Source of the DNA: Nostoc carneum NIES-2107
GTDB lineage: Bacteria; Cyanobacteriota; Cyanobacteriia; Cyanobacteriales; Nostocaceae
Length of the DNA stretch: 64,000 nucleotides
Direction: 5' to 3'
Assembly (NCBI GenBank): GCA_002368155.1
Contig: AP018180.1
Location: forward strand, 6,404,908 to 6,468,907
A program made the translations under genes and the position numbers. Below the pieces are notes generated by a model. That model was not told where the DNA came from. It made no database searches and worked only from the letters and a program-made list of their open reading frames with translations. This document shows, piece after piece, positions 46,570-55,547 of the stretch (positions within the stretch are counted from its first letter, which is position 1; each line of letters begins with the position of its first letter).

Positions 46570-47877
46570 ATGGTACTGGATTTTTTGAGATTTTCCAAAG
46601 CTTGTAGACCTGATAAAGCTCTTGATATGGGAAAGGCTGAAGATCGGCAGTACTATATAGACTTTTCATCGGTGCGCGGTGGTGAAATTATTAAGGAAAT
46701 AGCACGAACAATCACGCTAAGTCCAGATGAACAAACCTGCCAGCTTTTAACCGGGCATATTGGTTGTGGTAAATCTACAGAACTGTTACGCCTCAAAAGC
46801 GAATTGGAAAAGCAGAAAATTCATGTGGTTTACTTTGAGTCAAGCCAAGACTTGGACTTAGTAGATGTGGGAATCAGCGATATTTTGCTGGCGATCGCTG
46901 GGCGCATCAGTGAAAACCTAGAATCTATAGGAATTAAGCTCAGACCGAGATTTTTTACAAATTTATTGGCCGATATAGTAAAGTTACTCAACACGCCAAT
47001 TGAAATAGGCACAGAGTTATCTGTGGGTATTGCTAAAATCACCGCTAAAACAAAACAAAACCCACAAGAACGCAGTCAGCTAAGAGAATATCTCGAATCC
47101 AAAACCAGTAATCTTTTAACATCCATCAACGAAGAAATACTTGCCAAAGCGAACCAAGAACTGAAGGAACGAGGCAAAAAAGGATTAGTGGTGATTGTGG
47201 ATAACCTGGATCGGGTGAACAATCGAATTATGGCATCAGGGCGCACCCTGCCAGAGTATCTATTTATCGACCAAGGTAGTCAATTAGGTGGACTAAATTG
47301 CCATGTTGTTTACACCATTCCACTGAGCTTGAAATTTTCCAGTGATATCGAAACCCTAACACAGCGTTTAGGGGGTGGAAGATCTCCCAGGATATTGCCA
47401 ATGGTACCCGTACAAATGAAAGATGGTCGTGTTTGCGAAGCAGGAATGGAACAACTACGTCAGATGGTGCTAATCAGGGCATTCCCTAATCTTAGCGAAC
47501 AAGAGCGTCTTCAGCAGATATCAGAAGTTTTTGATAGTTCCGATACCTTGGAACGACTCTGCCGCGTCAGTGGTGGTCATGTACGAAAAGTGGTAGCATT
47601 GCTTTCTAGCTGTTGTATTCAGATAGACGATCCACCCATCCCCTATCACTATTTAGAAAGAGTAATTCGAGAAGAACGCAATAAACTGGCGGTAGCAATC
47701 CGAGAACATCAGTGGGAATTGCTGCGTCAAGTGAAACAAAACAAAAAGATTGTTGGTAGCGACCCAGAATACCAAAAATTGTTGCGGAGTATGTTTGTAT
47801 ATGAATACCGCGACGAATATGCAGGTTCCTGGTTTGATATTAATCCGCTTCTAGCTGAAGCAGAAGAGTTGAGGTGA
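46570..47877 (+). CDS. AAA/Orc1-like P-loop ATPase, first gene of the cluster
   Basis: The 435-residue protein has Walker A GHIGCGKST (62-70), Walker B GLVVIVDNLDRV with Asp211, and late in the chain SGGHVRKVVALL, which resembles the sensor 2 helix of Orc1/Cdc6 and STAND ATPases. No membrane segment or other domain is clear, and the C-terminal ~80 residues look like a winged-helix or helical cap. I start at the ATG at 46570 because CCAGGAG lies just upstream. The next gene starts 12 bp after the stop behind GAGGAGTT, so both form one operon. I do not know a named family; a regulator or loader for the STAND partner is inference. Confidence 0.7.
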   Translation: MVLDFLRFSKACRPDKALDMGKAEDRQYYIDFSSVRGGEIIKEIARTITLSPDEQTCQLLTGHIGCGKSTELLRLKSELEKQKIHVVYFESSQDLDLVDVGISDILLAIAGRISENLESIGIKLRPRFFTNLLADIVKLLNTPIEIGTELSVGIAKITAKTKQNPQERSQLREYLESKTSNLLTSINEEILAKANQELKERGKKGLVVIVDNLDRVNNRIMASGRTLPEYLFIDQGSQLGGLNCHVVYTIPLSLKFSSDIETLTQRLGGGRSPRILPMVPVQMKDGRVCEAGMEQLRQMVLIRAFPNLSEQERLQQISEVFDSSDTLERLCRVSGGHVRKVVALLSSCCIQIDDPPIPYHYLERVIREERNKLAVAIREHQWELLRQVKQNKKIVGSDPEYQKLLRSMFVYEYRDEYAGSWFDINPLLAEAEELR

Positions 47878-47889
47878 GGAGTTAAAGCA

Positions 47890-50800
47890 ATGATTGACTC
47901 GCAACAACCGGACGATTCTCATGAATATAATGAGAGTTCATTGCAGATGTTGGCGCGGGCTATTGAACGCTCTCAAAATTTTTCTTTGATTTTCGCACGA
48001 TGCAACTATGCTAGATTGCGAGAGCGCACACTGCAACAATTGCGAGAACAATGCCCTGTTAAGATTCGTGAAATTTCCCTCAAAGATTCAATTAAGACTC
48101 TTTATACAACCATAAAAAATGAATTGGGGAATGAAAAGCCAGCCGCAGTAATGGTTTATGGTTTTGAGTCAGTCAGTAGTCTCGATCGCGTCTTAACTCC
48201 AACTAACCTAGTCCGGGAGGAATTTCCGAAAAATTTTCCGTTTCTTCTAGTACTGTGGATTAATGACGAAGTCCTAAAAAATTTGGTTCAGTTCGCACCA
48301 GATTTTGAGAGTTGGGGCATTTCCTGTGAGTTTACAATGGCGACGGATGAGTTGGTCGCTCTCCTACAAGAATATTCAGATAGTATCTTCTCTAATGCAT
48401 TGGCAGCGGGCGACCGATTTATGCCAAACTCCCTGATTTTGGCTTCCTATTATCGCCAAGAACTTGACTTTGCCCAAAAAGATTTGCAAATTCGCCACCA
48501 AAAACTCGAACCACCGCTAGAAGCTAGCCTACAGTTTCTTCGGGGTCGAGATGAATATGCAAATGACAAGATCGATGCAGCTGTAGCTTTGTATCAAGAA
48601 AGTTTGAACTTTTGGCAGGAAACCAATAATTTAAAGCGGCAAGGTCTGTTATTGTTTTATATCGGGCTGTGCTACTGTCGCAAAGCGGACTTACAACGCT
48701 CAGAAAGCCGCCACTATTGGCAAGAAGCCAGGGATTATTTGCAGCAATGTTTGTATAGATTTGAACAAGCCCAAATGAGCGATTTAGTTGCTAAGTTTAT
48801 TGTTCAATTAGGTAAGGTATTGCAACGTTTAGAAGCCTGGGAAGATTTAGAAAACTTGGCTCGCCAAGCTACACCTTTGCATGAAACCTGCGGCAGTCTA
48901 GTAGACATAGCTCAAGATTACGGCTTTTTGGCTGAAGTCGCGCTACAAAAGTATAGAAACTCAGGCTCAATTGACTCGGTAAAGGAAGCAGAAAAATTAG
49001 CTCGGCAAGCACTGAAAATTTTAGAGCAGGTTCCTGAAAGCCAACAGTATCAGGGTTTATATCTCCTACTTTTAGCTCAAGCGCAGAGGGATTTGAATCA
49101 ACCGCAAGATGCGATCGCCAATCTGGAAAAGGCCAGAGAATCTAGCATTCCACAATCCGATCCCCTGATTTTTATCCGTATCCTCTCAGAGTTGCGATCG
49201 CTCTACTACGACTGCAAACATTATCTAAAAGCTTTTAAAATTAAGCAAGAGCAGGGTGCTATCGAGCAGAAGCATGGATTTCGAGCCTTTATTGGTGCCA
49301 GTCGTCTACAGCCCCAAGAACAAGGGGCGCATCAACCAGAACCTATTTTTGGTCGGCAGCAAGATGTTGAGCGATTGATTAATGAAAGAATTAGTTCTCC
49401 AGATAAAAAAATAACCGTTATTCATGGTCAATCTGGTGTGGGAAAAAGTTCAATCATTGATGCAGGATTAATCCCAGTACTCAAAGAAAAAAACATCGGC
49501 TCTCGTAAAGCTTTGCCAATTTTGGTGCGAGTCTATAGAGATTGGCTCGGTACAGTGGGGCAAGCTTTGACAGAGGCTCTGAAAGAAATCAGAGACATAG
49601 AATTACCAACTGCACCCAATTCTTTAGCCGAGATTCAGGAGCAACTGCAAGAAAATAACAACCGAAATTTATTAACAATTTTCATTTTTGACCAATTTGA
49701 AGAATTTTTCTTCGTTAATACGCAAGTATCAGAAAGGCAGCAATTTTATACTTTTTTGAAAGATTGTTTGAATAGCGTAGATATTGGTTTTGTTAGGGTT
49801 ATTTTATCTTTGCGCGAAGATTATATTCATAATTTATTAGAGTACGAGAGATTTTTAAAATTAGATAAAACTAGCAATGATATTCTCAGTGAAAAACATC
49901 GCTATTATATAGGTAATTTTTCACCCGACGACGCGAAATCAGTTATTCAGAGTTTAACAGAGCGATCGCAGTTTTATCTAGAACCTGCTTTAGTTGATGA
50001 GTTAGTACAAGAACTAGCAATTGAAACAGGAGAGGTACGTCCCATTGAATTGCAGGTGGTGGGAGCGCAACTACAAGCTGAAGGGATTACGACTTTAGAT
50101 CAGTATCAAGAACCTGGTACCAGGGCAAAGCTAGTTCAGCGATACCTAGATGAAGTTATTGAAGATTGTGGTTCAGAAAATGAACGCGCTGCTCAGTTGG
50201 CGTTGTTCTCGCTCACAGATGAAAAAATTCTTCGACCACTCAAAACGAAAGTTGAATTACAAGCAGATGTAGAATTACAAGACGAACAACTGAGTTTAGT
50301 TTTAGAGATTTTAGAGGGTTCGGGCTTGGTGTTCAGAATACCAGAGGTGCCAGCCGACCGCTATCAGCTCGTTCACGATTACCTAGCAACCTTAATTCGC
50401 CAGAGTTATCAACCGGAATCTCGTGAACTGCAACTAACTAGAAAAGAACTCAAAGAGGCACTCTATAAAGCCGAAATTGCGGAGATCGAAGCACTCAATT
50501 CATTATCTCAATCCCTGATTCTATCTCACGACCAATTAGGGGCATTAGTAGCCAGTGTCAAGGCAGGTAGAAAATTAAAGCACTCAACCGCACCATCTGA
50601 TGTTCAAACTCGGACATTAAGCAGACTATGGGATGTAGCGTACAAAGTGCAAGAGTACGCTCGCTTTGAGGAAAATAGTCGAGGAGTCAATAATATATGT
50701 TTCTCTCCCGATGGACAGACTCTCGCTTTGGCTAGCGCCGACCACACAGTGAAACTCTGGCATCTTAGCAGTACAGAAATAAAAACCTTTCAAGGGCATA

Positions 50801-52518
50801 GCGGTTGGGTAACTAGTGTCTGTTTCAGTCCTGATGGTCAAATGCTTGCCTCAGCTAGCGGTGATGGCACGGTAAAACTTTGGCATCTTAGCAGTACAGA
50901 AATAAAAACCTTTCAAGGGCATAGCGGTTGGGTAACTAGTGTCTGTTTCAGTCCTGATGGTCAAATGCTTGCTTCAGCTAGCGGTGATGGCACGGTAAAA
51001 CTTTGGCATCTTGATGGTACACAACGGCAAACCTTTGAGGGACATACTGATTCGGTTAATAGTGTCTGTTTCAGTCCTGATGGTCAAATGCTTGCTTCAG
51101 CTAGCGGTGATGGCACGGTAAAACTTTGGCATCTTGATGGTACACAACGGCAAACCTTTGAGGGACATACTGATTCGGTTAATAGCGTCTGTTTCAGTCC
51201 TGATGGTCAAATGCTTGCTTCAGCTAGCGGTGATGGCACGGTAAAACTTTGGCATCTTGATGGTACACAACGGCAAACCTTTGAGGGACATACTGATTCG
51301 GTTAATAGCGTCTGTTTCAGTCCTGATGGTCAAATGCTTGCTTCAGCTAGTGGTGACCACAGGATAAAACTTTGGCATCTTGATGGTACACAACGGCAAA
51401 CCTTTGAGAGTCATACTGATTGGATTACTAGCGTCTGTTTCAGTCCTGATGGTCAGACATTAGCCTCAGCTGGCAATGACTGTACTGTAAGACTTTGGCA
51501 TCTGGATTATATAAAACCGCAAACCTTCCAAGGGCATACCAATTCGGTTAATAGCGTCTGTTTCAGTCCTGATGGTCAAATGCTTGCCTCGGCTGGCGGT
51601 GATGGCACGGTAAAACTTTGGCATCTTGATGGTACGCAACGGCAAACCTTTGAAAGTCATACTGATTGGATTACTAGCGTCTGTTTCAGTCCTGATGGTC
51701 AGATATTAGCCTCGGCTGGCAATGATACTGTAAGACTCTGGCATCTTGATGGTACACAAATACAAACCTTGCAGGGGCATAGCGGTTTAGTCTACTGTGT
51801 GTGTTTCAGCTCCAATGGACAGACTATTGCCTCAGCTAGCGCTAATCGTACAGTGAAACTTTGGACTTTCGATGGTAAAGAATTGCAAACTTTTCGAGGG
51901 CATAAAGGTAGAGTTTGGAGCATTTGTTTCAGCCCTGATGGACAGACTCTCGCCTCAGCTAGCGCTGACGGTTCTGTGAGACTTTGGACTCTTGATGGTA
52001 CACAACTGCGAACCTTGTGGGGGCATAGCGGTTTAGTCTACTGTGTCTGTTTCAGTCCTGATGGACAGACTCTCGCCTCAGCTAGCGCTGACGGTTCTGT
52101 GAAACTTTGGACTCTCGATGGTACACAACTGCGAACCTTGTGGGGGCATAGGAGTTCGGTCAACAGTGTCTGTTTCAGTCCTGATGGACAGATGATTGCC
52201 TCGGCTAGCGATGACTATACAGTGAAACTCTGGCGTCTTGATGGTACACAAATACAAACTTTTGAGGGGCATAGCAGCGAGGTCAATAGTGTTTGCTTCA
52301 GTCCCGACGGTCAGACATTAGTCTCAGCTAGTACCGATTGCATGGTAATTTTATGGAAATTTAACTTAGATGATTTACTCGTACACGCGTGTAATTGGTT
52401 GCGTAATTATTTGAAGAACAATCCTAATGTTGGCGAAAGTGATCGCTATCTCTGTGATGGGATTGATACTCAAACTAAAACAGTAGATGAATACGACAAA
52501 CTCAATGGAAAAATCTAA
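47890..52518 (+). CDS. STAND NTPase with TPR-like repeats and 14 WD40 blades
   Basis: The 1542-residue protein has four parts. Residues 1-190: an unnamed domain (SLIFARCNYARLRERTLQQL, AAVMVYGFESVSSLDRVL) that looks like an AAA fold without a P-loop. About 205-470: helical TPR-like repeats. About 480-860: an nSTAND1-type NTPase with Walker A GQSGVGKS (513-520) and Walker B FIFDQFEEFF (598-607; Asp601), and a helical arm with VRPIELQVVGAQL. About 926-1495: 14 WD40 repeats of 41 residues (one of 40), enough for two seven-bladed propellers. STAND proteins are nucleotide-driven switches that oligomerise on binding a trigger, here most likely through the propellers. Several blades are near-identical in DNA. 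Start follows GAGGAGTT. Confidence 0.85.
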   Translation: MIDSQQPDDSHEYNESSLQMLARAIERSQNFSLIFARCNYARLRERTLQQLREQCPVKIREISLKDSIKTLYTTIKNELGNEKPAAVMVYGFESVSSLDRVLTPTNLVREEFPKNFPFLLVLWINDEVLKNLVQFAPDFESWGISCEFTMATDELVALLQEYSDSIFSNALAAGDRFMPNSLILASYYRQELDFAQKDLQIRHQKLEPPLEASLQFLRGRDEYANDKIDAAVALYQESLNFWQETNNLKRQGLLLFYIGLCYCRKADLQRSESRHYWQEARDYLQQCLYRFEQAQMSDLVAKFIVQLGKVLQRLEAWEDLENLARQATPLHETCGSLVDIAQDYGFLAEVALQKYRNSGSIDSVKEAEKLARQALKILEQVPESQQYQGLYLLLLAQAQRDLNQPQDAIANLEKARESSIPQSDPLIFIRILSELRSLYYDCKHYLKAFKIKQEQGAIEQKHGFRAFIGASRLQPQEQGAHQPEPIFGRQQDVERLINERISSPDKKITVIHGQSGVGKSSIIDAGLIPVLKEKNIGSRKALPILVRVYRDWLGTVGQALTEALKEIRDIELPTAPNSLAEIQEQLQENNNRNLLTIFIFDQFEEFFFVNTQVSERQQFYTFLKDCLNSVDIGFVRVILSLREDYIHNLLEYERFLKLDKTSNDILSEKHRYYIGNFSPDDAKSVIQSLTERSQFYLEPALVDELVQELAIETGEVRPIELQVVGAQLQAEGITTLDQYQEPGTRAKLVQRYLDEVIEDCGSENERAAQLALFSLTDEKILRPLKTKVELQADVELQDEQLSLVLEILEGSGLVFRIPEVPADRYQLVHDYLATLIRQSYQPESRELQLTRKELKEALYKAEIAEIEALNSLSQSLILSHDQLGALVASVKAGRKLKHSTAPSDVQTRTLSRLWDVAYKVQEYARFEENSRGVNNICFSPDGQTLALASADHTVKLWHLSSTEIKTFQGHSGWVTSVCFSPDGQMLASASGDGTVKLWHLSSTEIKTFQGHSGWVTSVCFSPDGQMLASASGDGTVKLWHLDGTQRQTFEGHTDSVNSVCFSPDGQMLASASGDGTVKLWHLDGTQRQTFEGHTDSVNSVCFSPDGQMLASASGDGTVKLWHLDGTQRQTFEGHTDSVNSVCFSPDGQMLASASGDHRIKLWHLDGTQRQTFESHTDWITSVCFSPDGQTLASAGNDCTVRLWHLDYIKPQTFQGHTNSVNSVCFSPDGQMLASAGGDGTVKLWHLDGTQRQTFESHTDWITSVCFSPDGQILASAGNDTVRLWHLDGTQIQTLQGHSGLVYCVCFSSNGQTIASASANRTVKLWTFDGKELQTFRGHKGRVWSICFSPDGQTLASASADGSVRLWTLDGTQLRTLWGHSGLVYCVCFSPDGQTLASASADGSVKLWTLDGTQLRTLWGHRSSVNSVCFSPDGQMIASASDDYTVKLWRLDGTQIQTFEGHSSEVNSVCFSPDGQTLVSASTDCMVILWKFNLDDLLVHACNWLRNYLKNNPNVGESDRYLCDGIDTQTKTVDEYDKLNGKI
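50764..51378 (+). repeat. Near-identical 123-bp tandem units in the WD40 region
   Basis: Units at 50764-50886 and 50887-51009 differ at one base I can see; units starting at 51010, 51133 and 51256 are likewise nearly identical over 100 bp or more. Each unit equals one 41-residue blade. Such identity means recent duplication or gene conversion within the gene. Confidence 0.9.
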
Positions 52519-54367
52519 TTCATTTTCATTTGTTGATTACAAGCAAACCATCTTCAAATTGTCAACCGTTTTGAGGCGATTAAGAGATTTTTCTGAAAAA
52601 CTCAATCTCGACCAATCGATTCAATCCATTGATGCTGTTCTGCAACGGCTGGAAACGAATTCTTTTTCAATTGCTGTTGTTGGAGAGTTTAAGCGCGGCA
52701 AAAGTACCTTCATTAATGCTCTATTGGGTCGAGCGATTCTACCCTCGGATATTTTACCCACAACTGCCACCCTCAACCGCGTAACTTATGGATTGCAACC
52801 TTTAGCTAAAATCCGATTTAAGGATGGTCGAGAGGAGGAAATTGCGATCGCCCAACTCACCAATTACGTGACGAAATGGACGCTAGAATCGGAAACTAAG
52901 GCAGCTGACGTTCGAGAAGCTGTAGTTTATTATCCTATCCCTTATTGTCAACACAATGTTGATATCATCGACACACCAGGATTGAGCGACGATGAAAGCA
53001 TGACTGCGGTGACACTTTCGATATTGCCTTATGTTGATGCTGCCATTCTGGTCATTATGGCTCAATCCCCGTTTTCTGAATCAGAACGAGCTTTTCTGGA
53101 AAACGAGTTACTAAAAGAAGACTTGGGACGAATTATTTTTGTTGTCACTGGTATTGACAGATGCAATCGCTCGGAAGATGCGGACAAAGTGATTAAGAGT
53201 GTTGAAGAACGTCTCAAAAAATACGTCCTGCAAAATGCCGAGCAACAGTTTGGCAAGGATTCTGAAGAGTATAAAGCTTATCTCAGCAGAATTGGTCAAC
53301 CCAGAGTTTTTGGAATTTCGGCTTATCAAGCTTTGCAAGCAAAACAGACAGCCGACCCCGAACTGCTAGCACAGAGCCGTTTTGGGGAATTGGAAACCGC
53401 ACTAGAAACTTTTCTAACTCTAGAACGCGGAGCCATTAGCTTACAGGTACCAGTGAATAGAGCGATCGCATCCGCTAAAGAAATTCTCACAGCTATAGGC
53501 AATCAGGCAACAGCGCTGAAGAATAACAAACAAGAACTCAGGGCAACCTATGAAGCAGCTGTTGCCAATTTAACAGCGCAACAGCGAGCCAATCAGCAAA
53601 CCAAGGCTATCCTAGAACAATTCAAGCAGGGAATTCGCCAGTTTCTCAACCAAGTAGAAACTGAAATCCAGCAAGCGGCTACTCAAGCAATTGATTCTAC
53701 AATGCTTACTGCTTATGATTTGAATCAAGCTGTCATCCTAGAAAGAATGCTCAAGCTTGATCGCAAGGTAGCTGAGGAACTGGAAAGCCAAAGCCGTAAA
53801 TTAGCTGGCAGAGTGCAAATAGAAGTACAGCGAGGATTAACAAATGTAGAGGCGCAAATACAGTCAAATACAGATGAAGTACGTCAGCTTTTAAACGCGA
53901 TTGGTATGCAGTTTGTCAACATGGGTGGGTCGCTGAGAAAGTCAATTGTTGAGGGTAGGATTGCTTGGAGAGTTGCCTCCACCTCCACTGGTGGGGGCAA
54001 TTGGTTGAGCCAAAGATTGGTAAGCAGTGACCCTGTAACTACTTTTAAAAGCAATTATAAAAAAGCAATTCTTGAAGAAATTGCTAAACAACTGAAATTA
54101 AATCCTATTGCTCAACAAGTTTACAACTCTGTTGCGAACACATTGGATCTGCTGAAGAGCAAAGCCAGTCTCCCAGAAGAGTCGGTACTCACTGAGTCTC
54201 AGAACTCCTTAGCACAACTGCGAGTAAAACTAGAACGAGATGAAACTCTAATTGATCTCAAATGTCAAGAACTTGATCAGATGTTTAACCTGACTCAAAC
54301 TATTTTCAATGATGCCCAAATATTATCCGAGCAACTCATGCAAGTTATGGGTGTAGCAGTTAAGTGA
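52487..54367 (+). CDS. Dynamin-like GTPase, soluble member of a pair
   Basis: The GTPase domain has G1 GEFKRGKST (66-74), the G2 threonines at about 92-93 (PTTATLN), G3 DTPG (162-165) and TGID (221-224) at the G4 place. Long helices with coiled-coil character (330-470 and 540-620) follow, as in bacterial dynamin-like proteins that remodel or fuse membranes. Unlike the paralogue at 55548 it has no hydrophobic stretch at about 480-560, only a polar segment with ASTSTGGGNWLSQRL. The ATG at 52487 overlaps the STAND gene by 32 bp; an ATG at 52505 leaves 14 bp. Either way translation is coupled to the STAND gene. Assignment as a dynamin is firm at fold level; function is inferred. Confidence 0.85.
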   Translation: MNTTNSMEKSNSFSFVDYKQTIFKLSTVLRRLRDFSEKLNLDQSIQSIDAVLQRLETNSFSIAVVGEFKRGKSTFINALLGRAILPSDILPTTATLNRVTYGLQPLAKIRFKDGREEEIAIAQLTNYVTKWTLESETKAADVREAVVYYPIPYCQHNVDIIDTPGLSDDESMTAVTLSILPYVDAAILVIMAQSPFSESERAFLENELLKEDLGRIIFVVTGIDRCNRSEDADKVIKSVEERLKKYVLQNAEQQFGKDSEEYKAYLSRIGQPRVFGISAYQALQAKQTADPELLAQSRFGELETALETFLTLERGAISLQVPVNRAIASAKEILTAIGNQATALKNNKQELRATYEAAVANLTAQQRANQQTKAILEQFKQGIRQFLNQVETEIQQAATQAIDSTMLTAYDLNQAVILERMLKLDRKVAEELESQSRKLAGRVQIEVQRGLTNVEAQIQSNTDEVRQLLNAIGMQFVNMGGSLRKSIVEGRIAWRVASTSTGGGNWLSQRLVSSDPVTTFKSNYKKAILEEIAKQLKLNPIAQQVYNSVANTLDLLKSKASLPEESVLTESQNSLAQLRVKLERDETLIDLKCQELDQMFNLTQTIFNDAQILSEQLMQVMGVAVK

Positions 54368-54890
54368 GGGATTTGCCGCATTTCGAGCAGAAGCGAGCGT
54401 CATCTGCTACTGAATTGCCGCAATTGGCACAAAACCGGAAGGAAGGAGTTGAAGCCATTACAGGTTCGGCTGACGGTGTTATCGGTTCACTGGAATGGAG
54501 GCTACTTCCCCCAGAGGATACAAATTGTTGAATGAACTCAAACGTTTGCTTAGGGAGTTGACTCTGTTGCCACGCTCCCCAGGCTGCTGTAACGGCTAGA
54601 GGCCACAGTACCATTAGGCTAACAGCCCCTACACCAACCTTGTCCATCCATTTTCCAGCTCCAATCTCGACCTTCAAGTCTGTCCCATTTTGACTTAACA
54701 CAACGTTGAGGGCGGAAGCCATTCCCACTATGTTACGCCATCCTCCTTTGCTGGCTTGGATGAGTACACCTCCTCCGTGTACATCTAATTGTTGGACATT
54801 AAAATTCTGAGAGCGATACCAATCGCTCAGAGCGTTGATTAGACTATCTAGATGTATGTTAGGAGCATGAAAAGTTCGAGTTTCAGGCAT
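54360..54890 (-). CDS. Membrane protein with a C-terminal zinc ribbon
   Basis: The 176-residue protein has an alpha/beta N-terminal domain (about 1-85: SLINALSDWYRSQNFNVQQL, GGVLIQASKGGWRNIVGMAS), one or two hydrophobic segments (about 90-112, VGAVSLMVLWPLAVTAAWGA) and a double-CxxC zinc ribbon at the end, CANCGNSVADDARFCSKCGK. Its stop lies inside the end of the first dynamin gene, an 8-bp tail-to-tail overlap. Zinc-ribbon membrane proteins of this form are widespread and unassigned. It may belong to the cluster by position only. Confidence 0.7.
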   Translation of the reverse strand: MPETRTFHAPNIHLDSLINALSDWYRSQNFNVQQLDVHGGGVLIQASKGGWRNIVGMASALNVVLSQNGTDLKVEIGAGKWMDKVGVGAVSLMVLWPLAVTAAWGAWQQSQLPKQTFEFIQQFVSSGGSSLHSSEPITPSAEPVMASTPSFRFCANCGNSVADDARFCSKCGKSLT

Positions 54891-55547
54891 TATTTAGACA
54901 CCAATAAGGGTTTATTCTATCCATAATTTTACGCAATGTGCGACTTAATATTTCGCAGCATACTAAAATTGTAGTTGTGTTCACTATTGTATGGATGATT
55001 TTGTCGTCTTTATCTAAATCGCTTATTTTATAAATGTTTGTGAAATTAAGAGTTTAGAAAACGTCCCATAGGGCGTAACTTAGAAATAAAAATCAAAGCA
55101 GAAGAGTAGAAAACACAGGTTTATAGCTACCACAGCTACATATCTCTTTACAAAAAACATTAGCCACGAACTACTGCTATGTTAAGAATGGGATTTTTGT
55201 CCTCGTCCTCCTCCTCGTCCTAGTGAAAAGTCTAAAACCTCATCCACTTTGAAACCTGTAGTTTCTATATTATTGGCTGAAAAGTTTATATATCTAAGGC
55301 TTCAGACATTAATTCGCTGTTTAAAAAGCTCTAGTTCTTAAGATGGAAGTGGTTTAGTTTCAATCATTGATGAGAAATCTGCAATATATGTAAAATAATT
55401 CATTCACCACCTAGATAAAGCTATGGTTTGAAATCTATTATAGAATGTATTATTTTATACATAATATTTAGGTTGACTTTTGTCGATACTCAGTAATAAA
55501 CCTACCTTAACTCAGAGAACTATCACACGAATAGAGGTAACTAAAAA
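54891..55547. other. Divergent intergenic region before the second dynamin gene
   Basis: The region separates the zinc-ribbon and second dynamin genes and is AT-rich, with a striking pyrimidine tract TCCTCGTCCTCCTCCTCGTC at 55199-55218. An own promoter for the second dynamin is therefore likely. No gene is supported. Confidence 0.5.

Noticed and set aside
50626-52272. Several minus-strand open frames across the WD40 region
   Set aside because: They repeat with the 123-bp period and are antisense shadows of the blades.
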